From Gammaproteobacteria bacterium (GTDB lineage: Bacteria > Pseudomonadota > Gammaproteobacteria > PS1 > Pseudothioglobaceae), in the NCBI GenBank assembly GCA_024280535.1, contig JAJRPY010000131.1:1-7115 (forward strand): DNA of 7,115 nt, in the 5' to 3' direction. Both the position numbers and the translations under genes were made by a program. The first letter of the stretch is position 1. Each line of letters opens with the position of its first letter. The notes under the pieces are model-generated. The model did not search any database and had not been told where the DNA came from. It saw nothing but the letters and a program-made list of their open reading frames with translations. Positions 1-4,996 of this stretch are shown piece by piece.

Positions 1-1476
1 GATGATGAAGGCGCCATACGCTGCAATAGCTGATGTCCAGCCTAATACTGGGCCGGCTTGCTCCTTGCTAAAGACTTGTGAGATGGTTCTAAAGGTAGAG
101 CCGTTGCCAATGCCAGTCATAGCAAATAACAACACAAATAACAGTAAAAATGGATAGAAAAACTCTTCTGGCGTTGCCGAGGCGTAAGCTTGTTTCATAT
201 AATAAGCCACGCCTAGCGCCGAGGCAACCATCACTGCTGAAATAATTTGTGTTACTTTGGCACCGCCTATCTTGTCGGCTATCATACCACCAATCGGGCG
301 AATAAGCGCCCCAACAAATGCGCCCATCCAAGCATAAGTCAGCGCCGAGGGTGCGTTTAGGTTGATTGTATTATGGGTCATAATGCCGTCAATCATAATA
401 TGCTGAAAACCAAAAATAACTTTAATGGACAAAGCCAGCGTTGCTGCATAACCAATAAACGAGCCAAATGTCATGGTATAAATAATTGTCATTGCCCAAG
501 TATGTTTATTGTTAAAAATTTTGTATTGACGATTGATGCCGGCTTTGTAATCACTGCCCAGCGGCAATAATTTTAATAATAAGACCGTTAAAACAATCAC
601 AATGGGCAGTGCCACCCACTTACTAACCATCCATCCAGAGCCATTAACCATCTCTGGAAGCATTAAATATAGTCCAAATGACGCGGTTGAAAGCCCTAAA
701 ACCAACATCACAATAATTTTGACAAACGTACCCATAGTTGAGCCAATATTAGGTGATACATATTCTTCGGTAATATTATTCATACCCAGCCAAGTGGCAA
801 AGGACAAAGGGATTAAGAGGATAAGCCAAATATAGCCTGCATTTTGCAAGTAAGTATGTGTGCCTGCTGGAATTTTGCCAATCAATGTGCCTGAGGCAAT
901 TTGTAATTCGGTCGGGTTGCCGGTGATGGCCAGTGTCATCACTAAGGGAATGACAATTTGCATGGTGGTTACGCCAAAATTACCCAACCCAGCATTCATA
1001 CCCAATGAATAACCTTGAATTTTTTTCGGAAAGAAAAAAGAAATATTCGACATTGAAGAGGCAAAGTTACCACCACCAAAACCAGACAATAACGCCAAAA
1101 TTTGAAAATGCCAAAATGGCGTATCGGCTGAAGAAAGTGCAATGCCTAAGCCCAAGGCTGGCAATATTAATAGCGAAGTGGTTAAGAAAATAGTATTTCT
1201 ACCTCCAGCCAAGCGAATAAAAAAGGTGGAAGGAATCCTTAAAGTAGCGCCTGATAATCCTGCAATGGCTGCCAATGTAAACAACTGAGATTTGTCAAAC
1301 CCGCCATAGCCAGTATTCAGCATTTGCACTGTGATAATGCCCCACATAAGCCACGTGGCAAAACCTGCTAATAAACTTGGGATGGAAATCCATAAGTTAC
1401 GGTTGGCAATTGCACTGCCTGTATTTTCCCATTCTGATGCATCATCAGGGTTCCATTGCTTTAAATCTTGAGCCAT
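1..1476 (-). CDS. narK2: NarK2-type nitrate/nitrite transporter (MFS, NNP family), 3' end cut by window edge
   Basis: This is a major facilitator superfamily transporter of the nitrate/nitrite porter (NNP) family, an inner-membrane protein that moves nitrate in and/or nitrite out during nitrate respiration. I translated the minus strand from ATG at 1476: the frame is open for 492 codons and runs off the left edge, so a few tens of C-terminal residues are missing. The N terminus has the type-II NarK opening (WNPDD near residue 8, then TG, IANRNLWISI at 23-32). Substrate-type arginines sit at R80 (GATLRIPS) and R393 (RPIGGMIADKIGG). Both NNP signatures are present: GMNAGLGNFG at 159-168 and GIGNGSTFRTI near 455-465. 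The start is supported by AGGAGA six bases upstream. It lies 36 bp downstream of the narK1-type gene on the same strand, which suggests co-transcription. In characterised organisms the type-II partner is usually credited with nitrate/nitrite antiport; that role is inferred here. Confidence 0.93.
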   Translation of the reverse strand, partial: MAQDLKQWNPDDASEWENTGSAIANRNLWISIPSLLAGFATWLMWGIITVQMLNTGYGGFDKSQLFTLAAIAGLSGATLRIPSTFFIRLAGGRNTIFLTTSLLILPALGLGIALSSADTPFWHFQILALLSGFGGGNFASSMSNISFFFPKKIQGYSLGMNAGLGNFGVTTMQIVIPLVMTLAITGNPTELQIASGTLIGKIPAGTHTYLQNAGYIWLILLIPLSFATWLGMNNITEEYVSPNIGSTMGTFVKIIVMLVLGLSTASFGLYLMLPEMVNGSGWMVSKWVALPIVIVLTVLLLKLLPLGSDYKAGINRQYKIFNNKHTWAMTIIYTMTFGSFIGYAATLALSIKVIFGFQHIMIDGIMTHNTINLNAPSALTYAWMGAFVGALIRPIGGMIADKIGGAKVTQIISAVMVASALGVAYYMKQAYASATPEEFFYPFLLLFVLLFAMTGIGNGSTFRTISQVFSKEQAGPVLGWTSAIAAYGAFII

Positions 1477-1482
1477 TAATAA

Positions 1483-1488
1483 TCTCCT
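1483..1488 (-). promoter_or_regulatory. Ribosome binding site of narK2
   Basis: The minus strand reads AGGAGA, followed by six bases and then ATG at 1476. It is a strong Shine-Dalgarno sequence and fixes the start of the truncated transporter. It is clearly stronger than the site in front of narK1. Confidence 0.8.
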
Positions 1489-1501
1489 GTTAAAAATTGT
1501 T

Positions 1502-1529
1502 AAAAAAACTACTCATAGGTGTACCGAGT
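1502..1529 (-). terminator. Weak hairpin plus T-tract at the end of narK1 (possible partial terminator)
   Basis: On the minus strand ACTCGG and CC-TAT-GAGT can form an imperfect stem (four pairs, a three-base bulge, then two pairs and a small loop) that overlaps the last codons and stop of narK1. After two bases comes a run of seven T residues (1508-1502). The stem is short and bulged, so it is more likely a weak attenuator between narK1 and narK2, or chance, than a full terminator. Confidence 0.2.
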
Positions 1530-2778
1530 TGACAATATTTTTGCTTTTTTCATCCTTGCCAAACGTAAAATACATCCAAATTAAAGAAACACCCGTTGCC
1601 CCATAAAGCAGCATAAATATCACACTATTAATGCCAGTTAAATCAATTAATGCACCAAACATAATAGGCAAAACAAACCCTCCCATACCACCTGCCAAGC
1701 CAACAACGCCAGAAACCACGCCTATATTATTGGGATATTCATCTGCCAAAAATTTAAACACCGATGCCTTGCCAAACCCCCAAGCAATACCCAAAGTAAA
1801 TAATAAAGTAGTGAACACCCAGACATTTAAGCCAATATCAAATTTAACCTCGCCTGTGGTGGTTTTAACCAATAAAGCCGTTTGCGGATAAGACATAAAA
1901 AACAAACAAATCAACGAAACCCACATCACCCACCAAGTGACTTTATAAGCGCCATATTTATCTGAAAACCAGCCACCCAAAGCCCGAATCATCCCTGAAG
2001 GCAGTACAAAAATAGCCCCTAATAATGCAGCATGCTTGAGGTCAAAACCATATTCATTAATATAATATTTAGTCATCCATAGCGACAAACCAACGAACCC
2101 CCCAACCACCAAGGAATAATATTGCATATATTTCCACACCTTAGGATCTTTTAATACTTGCAATTGTTGCTTTATTGTTACCGATGAAGCATGCCGATGG
2201 TCTGGGTCGGTATAGGTAAACATCCAATATAAAATCACCACCACCGTCATGGCAATTGCATAAAATTTAGGCACATATTGCCAGCCATAATTCAGCACAA
2301 TCACCGGAGCGACAAAATTAGTAATGGCTGCCCCTGCATTTCCTGCACCAAAAATACCCATGGCAAACCCTTGATGTTTTTTGTCAAACCATTTAGAGGT
2401 ATAGGCAATGCCAACAGTAAACGAAGCGCCAGCCACCCCAACCAATAATCCCAGCGTTAAAAACTGCCAATACTGCGTTGCTGAGCCAATAAACCATAGC
2501 GGGGCAAGCACAGTCAACAACAAAATGAAATACACAACTCTGCCACCAAATCTATCTGTCATCATGCCCACTGGCAGCCTAAATAGGGAGCCGGTTAAAA
2601 TAGGGGTTGCAACCAAAATACCAAATTGTGTATTGTTGAGGGATAGCAATTCTTTAATAGGAATGCCAATCACTGAAAACATCACCCAAACTGCAAAACA
2701 GGCAGTAAAGGCCATAGTATTGGCAGCCAAAACTGAATTGGCTTGTGTTGTCGGACTGTTAATAACAGCAATACCCAT
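1513..2778 (-). CDS. narK1: NarK1-type nitrate transporter (MFS, NNP family)
   Basis: This is a complete 421-residue inner-membrane transporter of the nitrate/nitrite porter family. It shows the expected 12-helix hydrophobic pattern in two halves. R67 (GSLFRLPVG, followed by TDRFGG) and R265 (SGMIRALGGWFSDKYG) match the pair of arginines that bind the anion in NNP proteins. The two glycine-rich nitrate signatures are GIFGAGNAGAA at about 141-151 and GVVGLAGGMGGF at 357-368. Its short N terminus, small central loop and length near 420 residues fit type-I NarK (NarK1), usually regarded as a nitrate/proton symporter, whereas the downstream gene is type II. A modest AAGG lies about eight bases before ATG. 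It is the first gene of the probable narK1-narK2 operon and is transcribed divergently from the NIT-CRP regulator, from a region with a perfect CRP-type palindrome. Energy coupling is inferred from the family, not shown by the sequence. Confidence 0.94.
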   Translation of the reverse strand: MGIAVINSPTTQANSVLAANTMAFTACFAVWVMFSVIGIPIKELLSLNNTQFGILVATPILTGSLFRLPVGMMTDRFGGRVVYFILLLTVLAPLWFIGSATQYWQFLTLGLLVGVAGASFTVGIAYTSKWFDKKHQGFAMGIFGAGNAGAAITNFVAPVIVLNYGWQYVPKFYAIAMTVVVILYWMFTYTDPDHRHASSVTIKQQLQVLKDPKVWKYMQYYSLVVGGFVGLSLWMTKYYINEYGFDLKHAALLGAIFVLPSGMIRALGGWFSDKYGAYKVTWWVMWVSLICLFFMSYPQTALLVKTTTGEVKFDIGLNVWVFTTLLFTLGIAWGFGKASVFKFLADEYPNNIGVVSGVVGLAGGMGGFVLPIMFGALIDLTGINSVIFMLLYGATGVSLIWMYFTFGKDEKSKNIVNSVHL

Positions 2779-2892
2779 GAGTTAACCTTGTTTGATTTGT
2801 TTATTTAAAGTTTATACGCGATTGTTTTTGTATTTGATTTAAAATAGCACTATTTGGCAAAAGTGTGACTTATATCACATAAAAACTATTTT
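2779..2892. promoter_or_regulatory. Divergent control region between narK1 and the NIT-CRP regulator
   Basis: This 114-bp AT-rich gap must hold the promoters of both divergent genes. For narK1 (minus strand) there are two possible -10 elements: TATAAA at 2816-2811, or the TATTTTAAAT stretch at 2846-2837. With the first, the palindrome centred at 2871/2872 would lie near -67, a class-I-like position. With the second it would lie near -41.5, the classic class-II activator position. On the plus strand TAAAAT at 2840-2845 is a possible -10 for the regulator but has no convincing -35. No complete FNR box (TTGAT-N4-ATCAA) was found, only isolated TTGAT halves. Promoter assignments are tentative. 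Confidence 0.55.
2861..2882. promoter_or_regulatory. Perfect CRP-type operator TGTGA-N6-TCACA
   Basis: TGTGA (2864-2868), six bases CTTATA, then TCACA (2875-2879) make an uninterrupted consensus CRP half-site palindrome with A-rich flanks. It is centred 13-29 bases upstream of the regulator ATG and about 93 bases upstream of the narK1 ATG. The neighbouring regulator carries the CRP-type recognition residues R450, E451 and R455, so it is the obvious candidate ligand. A global CRP protein elsewhere in the genome could also bind. The position next to the regulator start suggests autorepression combined with control of narK1; this is inference. Confidence 0.75.
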
Positions 2893-4419
2893 ATGCAACA
2901 ACTACAAACACTCAATGATCTATTCCATACCCTGCAAAATGAACGCGGTTTTGCCATGCTGTATTTGCGCGAAAACACAACACAATCAAAGCAGGAAATG
3001 CTGCATTATTTTGCCAAAAGTAACCAAAGTATTGAGCGATTTAACTCAACCATTGCCCAGCAAAGCAACCAAACAACAGATTTGGCTGAAGAAGAATTGG
3101 CTCATATCATTCACAAAAATTTAAACCATCTAATGGACAGTCGCTTAAAACTGCTTGATTTGGCGTTAAAAACCAGTAGCGCCTTTGATGTGTATTCCTA
3201 CCAGCTTATTTCCCCCATTATTCAGTTAATAACGCATTTGATTTTAAAAGTCAAAAATACCCACCCTAGTGCCGTAAATGCGTATTGTTTTTTTCTACAA
3301 TGGAAGGAAAAAGTAGGCTTGGAGCGATCCATTATTATGCGTGGCTTTATTGATGGAAATTCTAATAATAATGAATGTATTGAGCATATTAAGGTGCTAA
3401 TTAATGAGCAACAATATTACAAAAATTCTTTTTTGTCTTTGGCGACCATTGAACAGAAAAAATTTATTGACACCCTCTACCAAACCCCCGATATAGATAC
3501 GCTACACACCATCCACCAGCAGCTTAGCACGCAAGGTAAATCAGATATTCTCAATAAGATGAATGCCAAGGATTGGTTTACGCTTATCTCAAAAAAAATA
3601 GACCGATTGCATCATATTGAAAAGCAATTACGCTTGAATTTAGATGGCAAACATCAACTAAGCAGGCGCAAAATTAACACTCCCAGCACGTCTGAACGCC
3701 TAGCCTACAAAGTCACGCTTTTTCAAGAGATGCCTGGTGAGGAGGTTGAGCAAATAATCAGTTGTTCTAAAATTTATCAAATCCCAAAAAATAAAGTACT
3801 CATTTTAGAAAACAATTCAATTACCCACCTGCATATCGTGCTGATGGGTTGGGTTAAAGTTTTTAAACAAAATAATAATCAAGCTGAAATTTTACAAATT
3901 ATTAGTAATAACGAAACTGTGCTGGAGCATTGCCTGCTAACCCATCAAGTTTTTGATGCAAATGCCAAAACCATTACCGACACATTAATGCTGTCCATTC
4001 CTATTAATGTGGTCAACCATACCTTGGCACACTCTGCCAAATTTGCACACAATATCATTATTATGAGTGCGCAAAAAACCAATACTGCCCTGCAAAACCT
4101 GCAGTCTATTAAACATAAAAGCACCGAACAAAGAATGGGGGAATTTTTTCTAAAATTACTCAATGACAAAAAATGGCAATCTAATGCCATTCAATTGCCT
4201 TATAACAAGTCTTTTATTTCGTCTTATTTGGGTATGAGTAGAGAAACTTTCTCACGCAATCTAAAATACTTAGCTCGTCAAGGCGTGAATATTGAACACA
4301 ACACCATTACCATTATTGATAAAGAAAAATTATGTCAATATTGCCATTTTGATGCCAATAATCAGTGTTATAACTTCCAACTCAATCAATGTCATCACAA
4401 TGGGCAGGCTGAAGGGTAA
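2893..4419 (+). CDS. NIT-domain/CRP-FNR fusion: predicted nitrate/nitrite-responsive transcription regulator
   Basis: This 508-residue soluble protein has no membrane segment. Residues ~5-250 look like an all-helical NIT nitrate/nitrite-sensing domain: LQNERGFAMLYL at 14-25 and KVGLERSIIMRG at 140-151 supply the conserved arginines R18 and R145, and WFTLISKKIDRLHHIE resembles the domain's C-terminal helix. Residues ~268-370 align with the CRP/FNR beta-barrel (IPKNKVLILENN, then LMGWVKVF), but the cAMP-binding GE and RS residues are missing around 340-362. A dimerisation helix follows (~375-405). The helix-turn-helix is at ~440-460 with recognition helix SRETFSR; R450, E451 and R455 equal the CRP RE---R triad. 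After the wing, C481-x2-C484-x7-C492-x7-C500-HH forms a cysteine cluster. The ATG has no Shine-Dalgarno sequence, but the NIT motif starts within 15 residues, so the start is credible. Divergence from narK1 supports nitrate control. Binding of nitrate or DNA is inferred. Confidence 0.85.
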   Translation: MQQLQTLNDLFHTLQNERGFAMLYLRENTTQSKQEMLHYFAKSNQSIERFNSTIAQQSNQTTDLAEEELAHIIHKNLNHLMDSRLKLLDLALKTSSAFDVYSYQLISPIIQLITHLILKVKNTHPSAVNAYCFFLQWKEKVGLERSIIMRGFIDGNSNNNECIEHIKVLINEQQYYKNSFLSLATIEQKKFIDTLYQTPDIDTLHTIHQQLSTQGKSDILNKMNAKDWFTLISKKIDRLHHIEKQLRLNLDGKHQLSRRKINTPSTSERLAYKVTLFQEMPGEEVEQIISCSKIYQIPKNKVLILENNSITHLHIVLMGWVKVFKQNNNQAEILQIISNNETVLEHCLLTHQVFDANAKTITDTLMLSIPINVVNHTLAHSAKFAHNIIIMSAQKTNTALQNLQSIKHKSTEQRMGEFFLKLLNDKKWQSNAIQLPYNKSFISSYLGMSRETFSRNLKYLARQGVNIEHNTITIIDKEKLCQYCHFDANNQCYNFQLNQCHHNGQAEG

Positions 4420-4422
4420 AAA

Positions 4423-4938
4423 TTATTCTCTAGGGCGAACCAGTCGCACTCTATAGGCCTTAATGTTTGGACGGCCAAAGCCATGGTCAACTTGACCATT
4501 GGAGAAATTCACCTTTCGTGTGTCACTTGAGTATTGAAAAATAAATGTGGATGAGGAGAAATTGTCGCTAGGTGTATTAGGAAATAAAGTTTGGTTAATA
4601 CTAGGGTTGTGACAATTTGCTGCTATGAGTGAGGCCAATTCTTTGATATTTGGCAAGCGCCAATCAATTTTACCTGTAAACGCAGTGCCGGCTGTATTAA
4701 GCGCCTCTTGCCAATTCATTCCAGTAGCCGAACCTGTGCAAGTATCAGGGCTACTGTAAGTTTGCCCTTCTGAGCATTGTTTCCACATTAAATTAGTGAC
4801 TGTATCGGTTACTGTGCCGTTATGGTTGTTAATATAGCGACTATCTTGCCATTCATTAGGAATATAGTCAAGGCAGGTTTGGGCGTTTGTAATGCCTGAA
4901 ATTAGTAGTAATGCGCTTAATATGAGTTTGATTTTCAT
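4423..4938 (-). CDS. Small secreted DUF1566 (Lcl C-terminal domain) protein
   Basis: This 171-residue protein starts with a Sec signal peptide (MKIKLILSALLLISGITNA, likely cut before Q20), so it is exported. The rest is one Lcl_C/DUF1566 domain: DTVTNLMWKQCSEG at ~45-58, a TCTG motif with NWQEAL, DWRLPNIKELASLI at 92-105, LFPNT near 118-122, an FSSST segment, and the terminal YRVRLVR. DUF1566 is the C-terminal domain of the Legionella collagen-like adhesin Lcl and occurs in many gammaproteobacterial surface proteins; its biochemical role is poorly defined. Four cysteines (22, 55, 67, 109) could form two disulfides in the periplasm or outside the cell. AAGGAGA four bases before ATG gives a strong start. 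It lies 58 bp downstream of the large FN3/DUF1566 gene on the same strand, probably in the same transcript, and converges with the regulator gene, leaving 3 bp between stops. Function unknown; adhesion or matrix binding is a guess from the family. Confidence 0.85.
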   Translation of the reverse strand: MKIKLILSALLLISGITNAQTCLDYIPNEWQDSRYINNHNGTVTDTVTNLMWKQCSEGQTYSSPDTCTGSATGMNWQEALNTAGTAFTGKIDWRLPNIKELASLIAANCHNPSINQTLFPNTPSDNFSSSTFIFQYSSDTRKVNFSNGQVDHGFGRPNIKAYRVRLVRPRE

Positions 4939-4942
4939 GGTG

Positions 4943-4949
4943 TCTCCTT
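4943..4949 (-). promoter_or_regulatory. Ribosome binding site of the small DUF1566 gene
   Basis: The minus strand reads AAGGAGA, then four bases, then ATG at 4938. It is a near-perfect Shine-Dalgarno sequence and fixes the start just ahead of the signal peptide. The 58-bp spacer upstream (4939-4996) contains no convincing promoter or hairpin, which favours co-transcription with the large gene before it. Confidence 0.75.
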
Positions 4950-4996
4950 GTTAAAAATTGGGAATCTGCGTTGATATTGCGTTAAAATTATTGTCT

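Noticed and set aside
89..331. Short minus-strand frame and plus-strand frames (373-570, 602-835, 1005-1193) in the left 1.2 kb
   Set aside because: All overlap the narK2 frame, which translates without a stop from 1476 to the left edge and carries both NNP signatures.
2771..2778. TACCCAT at the narK1 start as a NarL heptamer
   Set aside because: A single degenerate heptamer overlapping a start codon is expected by chance, and no paired or inverted second copy was found.
2408..2785. Open frame of 125 codons on the plus strand opposite narK1
   Set aside because: It lies wholly antisense to a clear transporter gene, is composed of the low-complexity residues expected from the complement of membrane-protein codons, and resembles nothing I know.
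2790..2845. TTGAT-containing stretches as FNR boxes upstream of narK1
   Set aside because: Each has only one half-site; the partner ATCAA at four-base spacing is absent.
4405..4440. Shared bidirectional terminator between the convergent regulator and DUF1566 genes
   Set aside because: Only 3 bp separate the stop codons and no inverted repeat with a T-tract is visible around them.
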